DNA of 64,000 bases from Enterobacter ludwigii (GCA_900068845.1 CEFQ01000010.1:142253-206252); one strand, 5' to 3'; positions 10,633 to 21,420 are shown, counted from the stretch's first letter. The notes: generated from the sequence alone by a model not told the origin. A program made the numbers and translations.

Positions 10633-11559
10633 TTATTCCTCGGCTCCCGCGGAAGCGGCGTGACTCATGTCCATGCCTTCATGTCCTGGCATGTCCATCT
10701 TCCCGTGGCTCATCTTGAACTTATCAATAACTTGCTTGAACAGTTCAGGATTCGTCGTAGAGAAATATTCCACCGGGTGATTTTCGCTTGGCGTAGCCAG
10801 TTTCTCGAAATCATCCATGGTGTTCAGCGCGTTAGGTGCCGCTTTAACTTTGGCAACCCACTGCTGGAATTCCGCATCGTCTTTCGTTGCAATGGCTTTG
10901 AACTTCATACCAGAGAAACCACGACCACTGAAGTTGGCAGAGATACCGTCAAATGTTCCTGGCTCGTTGGCGATCAGGTGCAGTTTGGTCTGCATACCAG
11001 CCATCGCATAGATCTGGCTGCCGAGAGTAGGAATAAAGAAGGAGTTCATCACGGAGTTGGAAGTGATCTTGAAGTTCACCGGAGTATTTGCCGGGAAGGC
11101 AATCTGGTTAACGGTGGCAATACCCTGTTCCGGGTAAATGAACAGCCATTTCCAGTCCAGCGCGACTACATCGATCTCAACCGGTTTAACGTCAGAAACC
11201 AGCGGTTTGCTCGGCTCCAGCGCGTGGGTTGATTTCCAGGTCAAAACGCCGAGGAAGATAATGATCAGGATCGGAATGGTCCAGACCACGGCTTCCACTT
11301 TGTTCGAGTGTGACCAGTTAGGGCTATAAGTTGCGTTAGTATTGGTTGCCCGATATTTCCAGGCAAAGAATACTGCCATGAAGACTGCCGGGATAACTAC
11401 GATCATCATCAAGCCGAAAGCTGTCAGAATCAACGAACGTTGCTCCAGTGCAATCTGTCCTTTGGGATTTAACAACGCACTATCACAGCCGCTGAGTAAT
11501 ACAGCGCCTGCAATTAATGACAAAATCCCCAAACTTTTATTGTATTTACTGAGTCTCAT
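10633..11559 (-). CDS. cyoA: Cytochrome bo3 ubiquinol oxidase subunit II CyoA, lipoprotein
   Basis: A 308-residue subunit II (315 in E. coli). A signal peptide ends in the lipobox LLSGC, so the mature N terminus is a lipidated Cys25 anchored in the inner membrane. Two transmembrane helices follow, then a periplasmic cupredoxin-like domain. As in other ubiquinol oxidases the copper A ligands are lost. The C terminus is Met- and His-rich ([20 protein letters not shown]). It is the first gene of cyoABCDE. Confidence 0.96.
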   Translation of the reverse strand: MRLSKYNKSLGILSLIAGAVLLSGCDSALLNPKGQIALEQRSLILTAFGLMMIVVIPAVFMAVFFAWKYRATNTNATYSPNWSHSNKVEAVVWTIPILIIIFLGVLTWKSTHALEPSKPLVSDVKPVEIDVVALDWKWLFIYPEQGIATVNQIAFPANTPVNFKITSNSVMNSFFIPTLGSQIYAMAGMQTKLHLIANEPGTFDGISANFSGRGFSGMKFKAIATKDDAEFQQWVAKVKAAPNALNTMDDFEKLATPSENHPVEYFSTTNPELFKQVIDKFKMSHGKMDMPGHEGMDMSHAASAGAEE

Positions 11560-11994
11560 TTAACGACCTCAATGACAAAGGGCTCTATTGTCGTTTAAGT
11601 GTGCGCGCATTTTACGGGAAGGTTTATGCAGTGTAAACCAGCTTAAGGATGTGTCAGAAGGCTGTTGACACCTTTTGCTAAGGGTGTCACAGATGTTACG
11701 CAGGGTGACAAATTATTAACTGCGACAAGCAGTTGGCGTTAATATAACAAAAAACAATGGTAGAAACCGCAGAAAAATCAGGGAAAGTATAAACCGTACT
11801 CTTAATACTCATTTATTTAACATTTCTGCATCATTTCAGCGATGACTTTTATACAAAGTAATTGCGCACCGGATTTAAATATTCGCCATTAGTTGTTAAT
11901 TTAATGTTTCTAATTCGCTTTAAAAAAAATGCTATTGGTAAAATCAGTTACCGACGTTGTTTAGCCAATTATTTCGTCACCAAAATTGGATGAC
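11560..11994 (-). promoter_or_regulatory. cyo operon upstream region
   Basis: These 435 bases separate ampG from cyoA, both on the minus strand, and contain no gene I can support. A possible sigma70 promoter on the minus strand is CTGACA (11652-11657) and TACACT (11630-11635) with a 16-base spacer, giving a leader of about 65 bases. Just upstream lies an inverted repeat TGACACC (11666-11672)/GGTGTCA (11683-11689), with more GTGTCAC and GGGTGACA copies nearby. The half adjoining ampG is AT-rich and shows no convincing terminator. Confidence 0.4.
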
Positions 11995-13482
11995 TTAACC
12001 CAGATTTTCTTGCGCCGCTTTTTTCAATGCCAAACTATCTAATATCACACCCAATGCGACGGCGATCAGCGCGAATGCCATACCGGCTTCAAAGATTGGC
12101 GTGAGCAGCGCATCGATCTGCAAAATTCCGCTGACATTGAGCGCCAACGCCAGCAGCCACAGTGCCAGTAAGCCGCAGCCCATGCTAAACAGACGTACCG
12201 TCCAGCGATAGCCTTGTGACCATAAGCTGCGTATCACAAACTCCCCGCTTTGCTGAATGCTGTGCAAGGTGCCACGACACAGCCACAACAACAGCAATCC
12301 CGGCACGCCGGCAAATACCGTGAAGGCATAGAAGGTCGGCCAGCCCCACATTTCAACCAGCCAACCGGCGGCGGGACCGACGTAAACGCGTCCCACGGCA
12401 GAAAGGGCCGACAGCAGCGCAAATTGGGTTGCCGAGAAGGATTTGTTGCACAGCGTCATCAACAGCGCGACAAATGCCGCGGTGCCCATGCCCCCACACA
12501 GGTTTTCTATAAATACCGCGCTCGCCATGCTCCACAAATGCGGCGGCGTCACCGCCAACAACCAGTAAGCAAAGTTCGACACCGCTTGCAGTACGCCGAA
12601 AATCATCAAGGCGCGGAACAAACTCAGCCGCTGCATGAGCACGCCGCCATACAGTGCACCAATAATGGTGGCAAGCAGGCCAAGCGTTTTGTTCACCAGT
12701 CCGACGTCACCGGCGCTAAAACCGACGCCGCGAATCAGGAAAGTTGTCGTGAGCGAGGCAGCAAAGGCGTCGCCGAGCTTATAAAGGATAATCAACGTGA
12801 TTAGCAGCCAGGCATTGTTGCGCTGGAAGAAATCTTTGAGTGGGAACGTCACGGCTTGTCGGAGCGAGTGTGGTTCGCGCGCTGGCGTAACCGGTTCTTT
12901 TGCGAGCAGCGTCGCAATCAGGCCCGGCACCATCAGCATCGCCATCAGCCAGTAAGTGGCTTGCCAGCCGAGATAGCGATCGGCTAACCACAGAGCCAAT
13001 CCGCCTGAAATCAACATCGCCAGACGATAACCCAGCACGGTAATGGCCGCACCGCTGCCGCGTTCTTCCGGGGGCAGCACGTCCGTTTTCCAGGCATCAA
13101 ACACGATATCCTGCGAAGCCGAACAGAAGGCAACCAGCACGGCTAGCGCGGCCAGCAGGGTTAAGTCGTGCGAAGGTTGCATAAAGCCCATGGCGATAAT
13201 GCCACCAATCAGCGTTAACTGTGTGACCAGTAGCCAGCCGCGACGCCGACCGAGAAACGGCGGCGTGTAGCGATCCATCATCGGCGACCACAAGAATTTA
13301 AACACGTATGCCTGGCCGACAAGGGAAAAGAATCCGATGGTTTTCAGATCAACATTCTCTACCGTCATCCACGCCTGTAACGTCCCGGCGGTTAACGCCA
13401 GCGGCAAGCCAGAGGCAAAGCCCAGCAGCAGCAATATCGCTGCATTACGTTGGGTAAAAATACGCAGATAGTGAGATGTCAT
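11995..13482 (-). CDS. ampG: Muropeptide MFS permease AmpG
   Basis: A 495-residue inner-membrane transporter (E. coli AmpG 491) that imports GlcNAc-anhydroMurNAc peptides from the periplasm for cell-wall recycling; the pathway also controls AmpC beta-lactamase induction in species with AmpR. The N terminus LLLLGFASGLPLALTAGTLQ and FKFLWSPMMDRYTPP are diagnostic. A TTG six bases upstream keeps the frame open, but the ATG at 13482 has CAGG six bases ahead and matches the family start. It lies downstream of yajG on the same strand, as in E. coli. Confidence 0.94.
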   Translation of the reverse strand: MTSHYLRIFTQRNAAILLLLGFASGLPLALTAGTLQAWMTVENVDLKTIGFFSLVGQAYVFKFLWSPMMDRYTPPFLGRRRGWLLVTQLTLIGGIIAMGFMQPSHDLTLLAALAVLVAFCSASQDIVFDAWKTDVLPPEERGSGAAITVLGYRLAMLISGGLALWLADRYLGWQATYWLMAMLMVPGLIATLLAKEPVTPAREPHSLRQAVTFPLKDFFQRNNAWLLITLIILYKLGDAFAASLTTTFLIRGVGFSAGDVGLVNKTLGLLATIIGALYGGVLMQRLSLFRALMIFGVLQAVSNFAYWLLAVTPPHLWSMASAVFIENLCGGMGTAAFVALLMTLCNKSFSATQFALLSALSAVGRVYVGPAAGWLVEMWGWPTFYAFTVFAGVPGLLLLWLCRGTLHSIQQSGEFVIRSLWSQGYRWTVRLFSMGCGLLALWLLALALNVSGILQIDALLTPIFEAGMAFALIAVALGVILDSLALKKAAQENLG

Positions 13483-13499
13483 AGCCAACCTGAAATGAA

Positions 13500-13521
13500 G
13501 CCCGGCGAAGTTTAGCCGGGC
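13500..13521 (-). terminator. Hairpin between yajG and ampG
   Basis: GCCCGGC (13500-13506) and GCCGGGC (13515-13521) pair perfectly. It sits between two genes read in the same direction and lacks a T run on the minus strand, so it may attenuate transcription or stabilise the yajG message rather than fully terminate. Confidence 0.45.
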
Positions 13522-13536
13522 AAATTACTGCGGAAA

Positions 13537-14115
13537 TTAGCGGGCGTTCTGCTTGATGAAGTTGTGAACGCTGGTGTCTTGCGCCATATCAGCAATCACG
13601 TCACTCAGGGTTGAGTTAACCGCGTTAGTGATCTTCGCGTTAGTGGCAGTAAACGCGCCTTCTACGCTGTAAGTCTGACGATAATTTTTCACCTGCTTGT
13701 TGCCGTTTTTCGCGGTCGCAATGATGGAAATATCGGCCTTAGTGGTAATGCTGTAGCGCACGTTGCCTTGTGTAACATCAGCATACAGACCATTAACGAC
13801 AATCTGCAGATCAACGGCACCGCTTGGGCCAATCATATAGCCGCGTGACGTCATCTGCTTCTCTAACACTTCCTGCAGCAGGAAGCGCAGATCGCGTGAT
13901 GGTGTCAGCGTGATTAACTGCCCATCGCGGTTCACTTTCGCCAGCGCCTGATCGGAACGTTGATCGGCACCATTAACGCTGATGGTGACGCCCATCAGGC
14001 TTGGATCTTGCTGCGGTAACTGGATCTTCGGTTGAATATCCAATGTGGTGTTGTTGCTGGCACAGCCGGCCAAAATAAAAGCAGCCAGCAGAGGGAATAA
14101 CAGTTTTTTCAACAT
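13537..14115 (-). CDS. yajG: YajG family lipoprotein
   Basis: A 192-residue lipoprotein. The signal peptide MLKKLLFPLLAAFILAGCAS ends in the lipobox LAGC. IQLPQQDPSLMGVTISVNGADQRSDQALAKV and the C-terminal HNFIKQNAR closely match E. coli YajG (192 residues). The molecular function is unknown. Two earlier in-frame ATGs exist at 14121 and 14133; 14115 is chosen by homology and by signal-peptide shape, although the ribosome binding site (GAGA six bases before it) is weak. It precedes ampG and is divergent from bolA. Confidence 0.9.
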   Translation of the reverse strand: MLKKLLFPLLAAFILAGCASNNTTLDIQPKIQLPQQDPSLMGVTISVNGADQRSDQALAKVNRDGQLITLTPSRDLRFLLQEVLEKQMTSRGYMIGPSGAVDLQIVVNGLYADVTQGNVRYSITTKADISIIATAKNGNKQVKNYRQTYSVEGAFTATNAKITNAVNSTLSDVIADMAQDTSVHNFIKQNAR

Positions 14116-14382
14116 ACTCATTCTCGTTAGCATATAGGTTGGTTTGCAAAACTGCGGCCATCATAGCATTGCGACGCGGCGAAAAAAGCCCCGGGCCTAT
14201 GGAAATTGATTGTAAAGGCTTTTTTCGCACGGGGTGAAGTGCTGAATCATTGACCTATGAGATAAGCAGGTTAGTATGCGCAGCGCCGGTGGATTTATTT
14301 GCGGCTAATCTGCGGAAGCGGTGGAAAACCTACTAATATTTAAACAGATGGGCACAGCGCTCGCCGGAAAGGAGTGTTAATC

Positions 14383-14697
14383 ATGATTCGCGAACAAATA
14401 GAAGAAAAGTTGCGTAACGCTTTCGAGCCTGCACTTCTTGAAGTGCATGATGAGAGCTATCGTCATAACGTGCCCGCCGGTTCTGAAAGTCACTTTAAAG
14501 TAGTGATTGTAAGCGATCGATTTACCGGTCAGCGCTTTCTGCAACGTCATCGCGCTATTTATGGCGAACTGGCAACTGAATTAGCGGGCAGCGTACATGC
14601 GCTGGCACTGCATACCTACACGCAAAAAGAGTGGGATGGATTGCAGGATACGGTTCTGGCTTCACCGAATTGTCGCGGAGCCGGCACCCTCGCTTGA
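14383..14697 (+). CDS. bolA: BolA family stress and morphology protein
   Basis: A 104-residue BolA (105 in E. coli). It begins [16 protein letters not shown] and contains [22 protein letters not shown], the class II KH-like fold with the conserved RHR segment that binds nucleic acid. BolA also forms iron-sulfur complexes with monothiol glutaredoxins and affects cell shape in stationary phase. The ATG at 14383 has AAGGAG eight bases ahead; the GTG nine bases earlier overlaps that site and is less likely. Confidence 0.95.
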   Translation: MIREQIEEKLRNAFEPALLEVHDESYRHNVPAGSESHFKVVIVSDRFTGQRFLQRHRAIYGELATELAGSVHALALHTYTQKEWDGLQDTVLASPNCRGAGTLA

Positions 14698-14720
14698 TTT
14701 TCTTTCTTCACCCTTCTCAA

Positions 14721-14748
14721 AAAACGGCCTGCGGGCCGTTTTCTTTTC
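14721..14748 (+). terminator. bolA terminator
   Basis: AAAACGGCC (14721-14729) pairs perfectly with GGCCGTTTT (14734-14742) over a four-base loop, followed by CTTTTC. Confidence 0.9.
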
Positions 14749-14821
14749 ATTTATTACACTCAAACGCGATCTACGGCGCAAAAAAGCAGCAAAACCGTTA
14801 AAAAGTGGTGAGTTTGCAGCC

Positions 14822-14850
14822 TCGACTCATTCCAGCGATGCCGCTATAAT
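14822..14850 (+). promoter_or_regulatory. Probable sigma70 promoter of tig
   Basis: A perfect TATAAT at 14845-14850 is preceded, with a 17-base spacer, by TCGACT (14822-14827). Transcription would begin near 14857 and give a leader of about 140 bases before tig. The rest of the bolA-tig gap holds the bolA terminator and no gene I can support. Confidence 0.55.
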
Positions 14851-14999
14851 GCGGCGTCTATTTTTCCGGAATGTCTTCGGGACGCTTCTGGTGACAGGGA
14901 TTAGGTTCTGCCTGCAGAGGCCGTCCCGGTTGTTGGATACGGCGCATTTATGTGTGGTGTCTGAAGTTGACCGAGCACGTGATTTTTTGAGGTAACAAG

Positions 15000-16304
15000 A
15001 TGACAGTTTCAGTAGAAACCACTCAGGGTCTGGGCCGTCGCATTTCGATTACTGTTGCAGCTGACAGCATCGAAAGCGCAGTGAAGAAAGAACTGGTGGA
15101 AGTGGCTAAGAAAGTCCGTATCGACGGTTTCCGTAAAGGCAAAGTGCCGGCACACATCATTTCTCAGCGCTACGGTGCTTCTGTTCGCCAGGACGTGCTG
15201 GGCGAGCTGATGACGCGCAACTTCGTTGACGCCATCATCAAAGAGAAAATCAATCCGGCTGGCGCACCTAACTATGTGCCGGGCGAATATAAAGAAGGTG
15301 AAGACTTCACCTACGCGGTTGAGTTCGAAGTGTATCCAGAAGTTGAGCTGAAAGGCCTGGACGCCATCGAAGTCGAGAAGCCAGTCGTAGAAGTGACTGA
15401 CGCTGACGTTGATACCATGCTGGAAACCCTGCAGAAGCAGCAGGCGACCTGGAAAGAGAGCGATGCCGCAGCGACAGCTGAAGATCGCGCGACCATCGAT
15501 TTCAGCGGTTCTGTTGACGGCGAAGAGTTCGAAGGCGGCAAAGCCTCTGACTTCGTGCTGGCGATGGGCCAGGGTCGTATGATTCCAGGCTTCGAAGAAG
15601 GCGTTGTTGGCCATAAAGCCGGCGAAACCTTCACTATCGACGTGAAATTCCCAGACGATTACCACGCAGAAAACCTGAAAGGAAAAGACGCGAAGTTTGA
15701 AATCGTGCTGAAAAAAGTTGAAACCCGTGAGCTGCCAGAACTGACTGAAGAGTTCATCAAGCGCTTTGGCGTGGAAGATGGTTCAATCGCCGGTCTGCGT
15801 GCTGAAGTACGTAAGAACATGGATCGCGAGCTGAAAGGCGCGATCCGTAATCGCGTGAAGACTCAGGCAATCGACGGTCTGGTTAACGCCAACGACATCG
15901 ACGTTCCGGTTGCGCTGATCGACAGCGAAATCGACGTTCTGCGTCGTCAGGCTGCACAGCGTTTTGGTGGCAACGAGAAGCAAGCGCTGGAACTGCCACG
16001 TGAACTGTTCGAAGAGCAGGCTAAACGTCGCGTTGTTGTGGGTCTGCTGTTGGGCGAAGTGATTCGTATCAACGAACTGCAGGCTGACGAAGATCGCGTT
16101 AAAACGCTGATCGAAGAGATGGCTTCTGCGTACGAAGATCCGCAGGAAGTGATCGAGTTCTACAGCAAGAACAGCGAGCTGATGAACAACATGCGTAACG
16201 TGGCTCTGGAAGAGCAAGCGGTTGAAGCGGTACTGGCGAAAGCCAAAGTGACCGATAAAGCCACTAACTTCCAGGAACTGATGAACCAGACCTCAGCGGC
16301 CTGA
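15000..16304 (+). CDS. tig: Trigger factor, ribosome-associated chaperone
   Basis: A 434-residue chaperone (432 in E. coli) that binds the ribosomal exit tunnel at protein L23 and shelters nascent chains. The N-terminal ribosome-binding domain carries the signature GFRKGKVP at residues 43-50. The middle FKBP-type prolyl isomerase domain spans about 150-245 ([28 protein letters not shown]), and the helical C-terminal domain forms the cradle. GAGGTAACAAG precedes the ATG. Upstream of clpP-clpX-lon, the order is identical to E. coli. Confidence 0.98.
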   Translation: MTVSVETTQGLGRRISITVAADSIESAVKKELVEVAKKVRIDGFRKGKVPAHIISQRYGASVRQDVLGELMTRNFVDAIIKEKINPAGAPNYVPGEYKEGEDFTYAVEFEVYPEVELKGLDAIEVEKPVVEVTDADVDTMLETLQKQQATWKESDAAATAEDRATIDFSGSVDGEEFEGGKASDFVLAMGQGRMIPGFEEGVVGHKAGETFTIDVKFPDDYHAENLKGKDAKFEIVLKKVETRELPELTEEFIKRFGVEDGSIAGLRAEVRKNMDRELKGAIRNRVKTQAIDGLVNANDIDVPVALIDSEIDVLRRQAAQRFGGNEKQALELPRELFEEQAKRRVVVGLLLGEVIRINELQADEDRVKTLIEEMASAYEDPQEVIEFYSKNSELMNNMRNVALEEQAVEAVLAKAKVTDKATNFQELMNQTSAA

Positions 16305-16328
16305 TTTATTCGTTAACCGTTAGTGCTA

Positions 16329-16359
16329 AGCCCGTGACTGAAAAGTCGCGGGCTTTTTC
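16329..16359 (+). terminator. tig terminator
   Basis: AGCCCGTGACT (16329-16339) pairs with AGTCGCGGGCT (16344-16354), with one T-G mismatch, followed by TTTTCG. Confidence 0.88.
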
Positions 16360-16466
16360 GTTTCTGGCGCTAAGTACACAGATTTGTCCTCTATTTGCTT
16401 AATTAATCGGCAAATTATCGGCTAAGCTCTTTTTCCGTGTTAGCGAATGGGCAAAAGGTTGTTATG

Positions 16467-16495
16467 CTTGAAACAACTGGGCAGCATCCCCAGAT
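16467..16495 (+). promoter_or_regulatory. Sigma32 heat-shock promoter of clpP
   Basis: CTTGAAA (16467-16473) and CCCCAGAT (16488-16495), 14 bases apart, match the sigma32 pattern CTTGAA-N13/14-CCCCATNT with one change in the -10 block. E. coli clpP is also a heat-shock gene. The leader of about 140 bases contains two perfect hairpins: AACCGAG/CTCGGTT (16534-16554) and CCGCGG/CCGCGG (16560-16586). Confidence 0.65.
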
Positions 16496-16639
16496 ACAGG
16501 GAGAATGCATGAAAACAGTGAGACTGACTGATTAACCGAGTGGTTATCTCGGTTTGAGACCGCGGCTCGTAGTGTTCCTGCCGCGGCTTACGTAAAATCG
16601 GTACAGAATGTTGCCAATGAAATTTATCAGGAGACGGTA

Positions 16640-17263
16640 ATGTCATACAGTGGCGATCGTGAATTTACTGCACCGCACATGGCGCTGGTGCCAATGGTGG
16701 TCGAACAAACCTCGCGCGGCGAGCGTTCTTACGACATCTACTCTCGCCTGCTCAAAGAGCGTGTGATCTTCCTGACGGGTCAGGTTGAAGATCATATGGC
16801 TAACCTGATCGTGGCGCAGATGCTGTTTCTGGAAGCTGAGAATCCTGAAAAAGACATTTACCTTTACATTAACTCGCCAGGCGGCGTGATTACTGCTGGG
16901 ATGTCGATTTACGACACAATGAAATTTATCAAGCCCGACGTGAGTACCATCTGTATGGGTCAGGCTTGTTCTATGGGTGCGTTCCTGCTGACTGCGGGCA
17001 CCAAAGGCAAACGTTTCTGCCTGCCTAATTCACGTGTGATGATTCATCAGCCGTTGGGCGGATATCAGGGCCAGGCGACAGATATTGAAATCCATGCGCG
17101 CGAAATTCTGAAAGTGAAGCAGCGCATGAATGAGTTGATGGCTGAGCACACCGGCAAATCGCTGGAAGAGATCGAACGTGACACCGAGCGCGATCGTTTC
17201 CTCTCTGCGGGTGAAGCGGTAGAGTATGGTTTAGTCGACTCAATCCTGACGCATCGCCAATAA
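16640..17263 (+). CDS. clpP: ATP-dependent Clp protease proteolytic subunit
   Basis: A 207-residue serine protease that forms a double heptameric ring and works with ClpX or ClpA. The catalytic triad is visible: Ser111 in [11 protein letters not shown], His136 in [10 protein letters not shown] and Asp185 in DTERDRF, matching E. coli numbering of the unprocessed protein. The first 14 residues form the self-cleaved propeptide. CAGGAGACGGTA precedes the ATG. clpX follows 129 bases later. Confidence 0.98.
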   Translation: MSYSGDREFTAPHMALVPMVVEQTSRGERSYDIYSRLLKERVIFLTGQVEDHMANLIVAQMLFLEAENPEKDIYLYINSPGGVITAGMSIYDTMKFIKPDVSTICMGQACSMGAFLLTAGTKGKRFCLPNSRVMIHQPLGGYQGQATDIEIHAREILKVKQRMNELMAEHTGKSLEEIERDTERDRFLSAGEAVEYGLVDSILTHRQ

Positions 17264-17392
17264 GACACATCTGCTTGCCCCTTACGCTATAGTTAACGGG
17301 GAGCAGGCAGATGGGTTGAATGCATATCGGCCGTTGATGTACGGCCAGCGCCGTACAACAAATTTGGTCTGAGAAAGAAAAGAGGTTAGCTG

Positions 17393-18664
17393 ATGACAGA
17401 TAAGCGCAAAGACGGTTCAGGTAAGTTGCTGTACTGCTCTTTCTGCGGCAAAAGCCAGCATGAAGTCCGTAAGCTAATTGCCGGGCCGTCAGTATACATT
17501 TGCGATGAGTGCGTTGATCTTTGCAACGACATCATTCGTGAAGAGATAAAGGAAGTTGCGCCGCATCGCGAGCGCAGTTCACTGCCGACGCCGCACGAAA
17601 TCCGCCATCATCTTGACGATTATGTAATTGGTCAGGAAAGGGCGAAGAAAGTGTTGGCCGTAGCGGTATATAACCACTACAAACGCCTGCGCAATGGTGA
17701 TACCAGCAACGGTATTGAACTGGGCAAAAGTAACATTTTGCTGATCGGTCCAACGGGTAGCGGTAAAACCTTGCTGGCAGAAACGCTGGCGCGTTTGCTG
17801 GATGTGCCATTTACCATGGCCGATGCCACCACGCTGACCGAAGCGGGTTACGTGGGTGAAGATGTTGAAAACATCATCCAGAAACTGCTGCAGAAATGTG
17901 ATTACGATGTGCAGAAAGCACAGCGCGGCATTGTCTACATCGATGAAATCGACAAAATTTCGCGTAAGTCTGATAATCCGTCAATCACTCGTGATGTTTC
18001 GGGTGAAGGTGTACAGCAAGCGCTGTTGAAACTGATTGAAGGCACCGTGGCAGCTGTACCGCCGCAGGGCGGACGTAAACATCCACAGCAGGAATTCTTG
18101 CAGGTTGATACCTCTAAGATTCTGTTTATCTGTGGTGGTGCATTTGCCGGTCTCGATAAAGTGATTTCCCAGCGTGTTGAAACCGGATCCGGCATCGGCT
18201 TTGGCGCAACGGTGAAGGGCAAATCCCAGAAGGCGAGCGAAGGCGAATTGCTGTCGCAGGTTGAGCCAGAAGATCTGATTAAGTTCGGCTTGATTCCTGA
18301 GTTCATCGGTCGTCTGCCCGTCGTGGCAACGCTGAGCGAACTGAGTGAAGAAGCGCTGATTCAGATCCTGCGTGAGCCGAAGAACGCGCTGACCAAACAG
18401 TATCAGGCGTTATTCAATCTTGAAGGCGTAGAACTGGAATTCCGTGACGAAGCTTTAACGGCGATCGCTAAAAAAGCGATGTCGCGTAAAACCGGTGCGC
18501 GTGGTCTGCGTTCTATCGTTGAAGGCGCGTTACTTGAAACCATGTACGACTTGCCTTCAATGGATGACGTTGAAAAAGTGGTGATTGATGAGTCAGTGAT
18601 TGAAGGTCAATCTGAGCCAATGTTGATTTATGGAAAGCATGAAGCCCAGGCTTCTGGTGAATAA
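17393..18664 (+). CDS. clpX: Clp protease ATP-binding specificity subunit ClpX
   Basis: A 423-residue AAA+ unfoldase (424 in E. coli) that recognises tagged substrates such as ssrA and feeds them to ClpP. The N-terminal zinc domain has Cys15, Cys18, Cys37 and Cys40. Walker A is GPTGSGKT (119-126) and Walker B is [10 protein letters not shown]. The IGF-type loop that docks on ClpP appears as GIGFGA. AGAGGTTAGCTG precedes the ATG. The short gap after clpP contains an imperfect hairpin (17271-17310) but no clear terminator, so co-transcription with clpP is likely. Confidence 0.98.
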   Translation: MTDKRKDGSGKLLYCSFCGKSQHEVRKLIAGPSVYICDECVDLCNDIIREEIKEVAPHRERSSLPTPHEIRHHLDDYVIGQERAKKVLAVAVYNHYKRLRNGDTSNGIELGKSNILLIGPTGSGKTLLAETLARLLDVPFTMADATTLTEAGYVGEDVENIIQKLLQKCDYDVQKAQRGIVYIDEIDKISRKSDNPSITRDVSGEGVQQALLKLIEGTVAAVPPQGGRKHPQQEFLQVDTSKILFICGGAFAGLDKVISQRVETGSGIGFGATVKGKSQKASEGELLSQVEPEDLIKFGLIPEFIGRLPVVATLSELSEEALIQILREPKNALTKQYQALFNLEGVELEFRDEALTAIAKKAMSRKTGARGLRSIVEGALLETMYDLPSMDDVEKVVIDESVIEGQSEPMLIYGKHEAQASGE

Positions 18665-18694
18665 ATAAACAATCGCACCATGTTGTTATCTTAA

Positions 18695-18726
18695 AAAAGG
18701 GGAAAAATCTTTCCCCTTTTGTTTTT
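18695..18726 (+). terminator. clpX terminator
   Basis: AAAAGGGGA (from 18695) pairs with TCCCCTTTT (ending 18720), followed by GTTTTTC. Confidence 0.88.
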
Positions 18727-18741
18727 CTCTCGCCAGTGACA

Positions 18742-18769
18742 TTGAATGTCGTATAAGCATCCCCATATA
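18742..18769 (+). promoter_or_regulatory. Sigma32 heat-shock promoter of lon
   Basis: TTGAA (18742-18746), a 14-base spacer and CCCCATATA (18761-18769) form a near-consensus sigma32 promoter about 85 bases before the lon start. E. coli lon is a classic member of the heat-shock regulon. Confidence 0.85.
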
Positions 18770-18852
18770 CTCAATATCCTGTGGGTTTAACTGCAAAACC
18801 TCTATTGCGCGGTACCCATCACCTGGCGGACATTAAACTAAGAGAGAGCTCT

Positions 18853-21207
18853 ATGAATCCTGAGCGTTCTGAACGCATTGAAATCCCCGTGTTGCCGTTG
18901 CGCGACGTGGTGGTTTATCCGCACATGGTAATTCCGTTGTTTGTTGGTCGGGAAAAATCGATTCGGTGCCTCGAAGCCGCGATGGATCATGATAAAAAGA
19001 TCATGCTGGTTGCACAGAAAGAGGCTTCAACGGATGAACCTGGCATTAACGATCTCTTCTCAGTAGGGACCGTCGCTTCTGTATTGCAGATGCTGAAACT
19101 TCCAGACGGCACGGTAAAAGTGCTGGTTGAAGGTTTACAACGCGCGCACATCACCACGTTGGCTGATAACGGTGACCATTTTGTTGCCCAGGCTGAATAC
19201 CTTGTCTCGCCAGAAATTGAAGAGCGCGAGCAAGAAGTGCTGGTGCGCACTGCCATCAACCAGTTTGAAGGCTACATCAAGCTCAATAAAAAGATCCCAC
19301 CTGAGGTATTAACTTCCCTCAACAGCATCGACGATGCGGCCCGTCTGGCCGACACCGTAGCAGCGCATATGCCGCTGAAACTGGCTGATAAACAGTCCGT
19401 GCTGGAGATGTCCGACGTCAATGAACGTCTGGAATATCTGATGGCGATGATGGAATCAGAAATCGATCTGCTGCAGGTTGAGAAGCGTATTCGCAACCGT
19501 GTTAAAAAGCAGATGGAGAAAAGCCAGCGTGAGTACTATCTGAATGAGCAAATGAAAGCCATTCAGAAAGAGCTGGGCGAAATGGATGACGCGCCGGATG
19601 AATATGAGGCGCTGAAACGTAAGATTGAAGCGGCCAAAATGCCGACCGAAGCGCGTGAAAAAGCTGAAGCTGAATTGCAGAAGCTGAAGATGATGTCACC
19701 GATGTCGGCAGAAGCGACCGTGGTACGTGGCTACATCGACTGGATGGTTCAGGTTCCATGGGTTGCACGCAGCAAGGTGAAAAAAGACCTGCGTAAAGCG
19801 CAGGAAACTCTGGATATCGACCATTACGGTTTGGAACGAGTCAAAGACCGTATCCTTGAGTATCTTGCGGTACAGAGTCGGGTCAGCAAAATCAAAGGGC
19901 CAATTCTGTGCCTCGTTGGACCACCAGGCGTGGGTAAAACCTCGTTGGGACAGTCGATTGCTAAGGCAACCGGACGTAAATACGTGCGTATGGCGCTGGG
20001 TGGCGTGCGCGATGAAGCGGAAATTCGCGGACATCGTCGTACCTACATTGGTTCTATGCCAGGTAAACTGATCCAGAAAATGGCAAAAGTTGGGGTTAAA
20101 AACCCGCTGTTCCTGCTGGATGAGATCGACAAAATGTCTTCTGACATGCGTGGCGATCCAGCTTCGGCGCTGCTTGAGGTGCTGGATCCTGAGCAGAACA
20201 TCGCGTTCAACGATCACTATCTGGAAGTGGATTACGATCTCTCTGACGTCATGTTTGTGGCGACCTCGAACTCCATGAACATCCCGGCACCGTTGCTTGA
20301 CCGTATGGAAGTTATTCGTCTTTCGGGTTATACCGAAGATGAAAAACTGAACATTGCGAAGCAGCATTTACTGCCGAAACAGATCGAACGTAATGCGCTG
20401 AAAGAAAAAGAGATCACCGTCGACGACAGTGCGATTGTTGGCATCATCCGCTATTACACCCGCGAAGCGGGCGTGCGTAGTCTGGAGCGCGAACTCTCTA
20501 AGCTGTGCCGTAAAGCGGTTAAAACGCTGCTGATGGATAAGTCGAAAAAACACATCGTGATCAACGGCGATAACCTCAAGGATTTCCTTGGCGTGCAGCG
20601 CTTTGATTACGGTCGCGCAGAAAGTGAAAGCCGTGTGGGTCAGGTGACCGGTCTGGCGTGGACGGAAGTGGGTGGCGATCTGCTGACCATTGAAACCGCC
20701 TGCGTGCCAGGTAAAGGTAAGCTGACATACACCGGTTCGCTGGGCGAAGTGATGCAGGAATCGATTCAGGCCGCGCTGACTGTAGTGCGTGCGCGTGCTG
20801 AGAAACTGGGCATCAACGGTGATTTCTACGAGAAACGTGATATCCACGTGCACGTGCCAGAAGGTGCGACGCCGAAAGATGGTCCGAGCGCCGGTATCGC
20901 CATGTGCACCGCGCTGGTGTCATGCTTAACCGGTAACCCGGTGCGTTCTGATGTGGCGATGACCGGTGAAATCACACTGCGTGGTTTGGTTCTGCCGATT
21001 GGCGGCCTGAAAGAGAAGTTGCTGGCGGCACACCGTGGCGGCATCAAAACCGTGTTGATCCCGGACGAAAACAAGCGCGATCTGGAAGATATTCCGCAGA
21101 ACGTGATTGCCGATCTGGATATTCATCCGGTGAAGCGTATTGAAGAAGTGTTGAACCTGGCACTGGAAAATGCGCCTTACGGCATGCAGGTTGTGACCGC
21201 AAAATAG
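18853..21207 (+). CDS. lon: ATP-dependent protease Lon
   Basis: A 784-residue protease, identical in length to E. coli Lon. The N-terminal substrate-binding domain begins [23 protein letters not shown]. The AAA+ module has Walker [10 protein letters not shown] and Walker [12 protein letters not shown]. The C-terminal protease domain has the catalytic serine in [11 protein letters not shown] and the lysine in [12 protein letters not shown], together the Ser-Lys dyad. Lon degrades misfolded proteins and short-lived regulators. The frame is open 72 bases further upstream, but the ATG at 18853 follows AAGAGAGAG and matches the family. A sigma32 promoter lies upstream. Confidence 0.98.
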   Translation: MNPERSERIEIPVLPLRDVVVYPHMVIPLFVGREKSIRCLEAAMDHDKKIMLVAQKEASTDEPGINDLFSVGTVASVLQMLKLPDGTVKVLVEGLQRAHITTLADNGDHFVAQAEYLVSPEIEEREQEVLVRTAINQFEGYIKLNKKIPPEVLTSLNSIDDAARLADTVAAHMPLKLADKQSVLEMSDVNERLEYLMAMMESEIDLLQVEKRIRNRVKKQMEKSQREYYLNEQMKAIQKELGEMDDAPDEYEALKRKIEAAKMPTEAREKAEAELQKLKMMSPMSAEATVVRGYIDWMVQVPWVARSKVKKDLRKAQETLDIDHYGLERVKDRILEYLAVQSRVSKIKGPILCLVGPPGVGKTSLGQSIAKATGRKYVRMALGGVRDEAEIRGHRRTYIGSMPGKLIQKMAKVGVKNPLFLLDEIDKMSSDMRGDPASALLEVLDPEQNIAFNDHYLEVDYDLSDVMFVATSNSMNIPAPLLDRMEVIRLSGYTEDEKLNIAKQHLLPKQIERNALKEKEITVDDSAIVGIIRYYTREAGVRSLERELSKLCRKAVKTLLMDKSKKHIVINGDNLKDFLGVQRFDYGRAESESRVGQVTGLAWTEVGGDLLTIETACVPGKGKLTYTGSLGEVMQESIQAALTVVRARAEKLGINGDFYEKRDIHVHVPEGATPKDGPSAGIAMCTALVSCLTGNPVRSDVAMTGEITLRGLVLPIGGLKEKLLAAHRGGIKTVLIPDENKRDLEDIPQNVIADLDIHPVKRIEEVLNLALENAPYGMQVVTAK

Positions 21208-21236
21208 TGATTAGCGGCATAAACCGCTAAAAAGCG

Positions 21237-21274
21237 AAGCTGGCAGGCAAAATGGTGCTTGCCAGCTTTTTTTT
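21237..21274 (+). terminator. lon terminator
   Basis: AAGCTGGCA (21237-21245) pairs with TGCCAGCTT (21260-21268), followed by an uninterrupted T run. Confidence 0.88.
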
Positions 21275-21420
21275 GTGCCGCTAACTTAGTGGGCTGCTGG
21301 ATCAACGAATAAGATGAATACCGTTGTTTCAGCTCCACAGGCTTGATATAACTTGCTGCGCGTTCGCACCGGGCGGGAAGCGCGGGTGCGATGTGAATAA
21401 TAAAAGAGGGGATGAAGAGA

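Noticed and set aside
10555..11232. 225-codon plus-strand ORF antisense to cyoA and the cyoB start
   Set aside because: Covers conserved cyoA codons in antisense; no ribosome binding site or family match.
17271..17310. Terminator between clpP and clpX
   Set aside because: The stem is bulged and no T run follows, so I mention it only as an imperfect hairpin.
19696..20367. 223-codon minus-strand ORF inside lon
   Set aside because: Antisense shadow of the conserved AAA+ domain of lon; no independent evidence.
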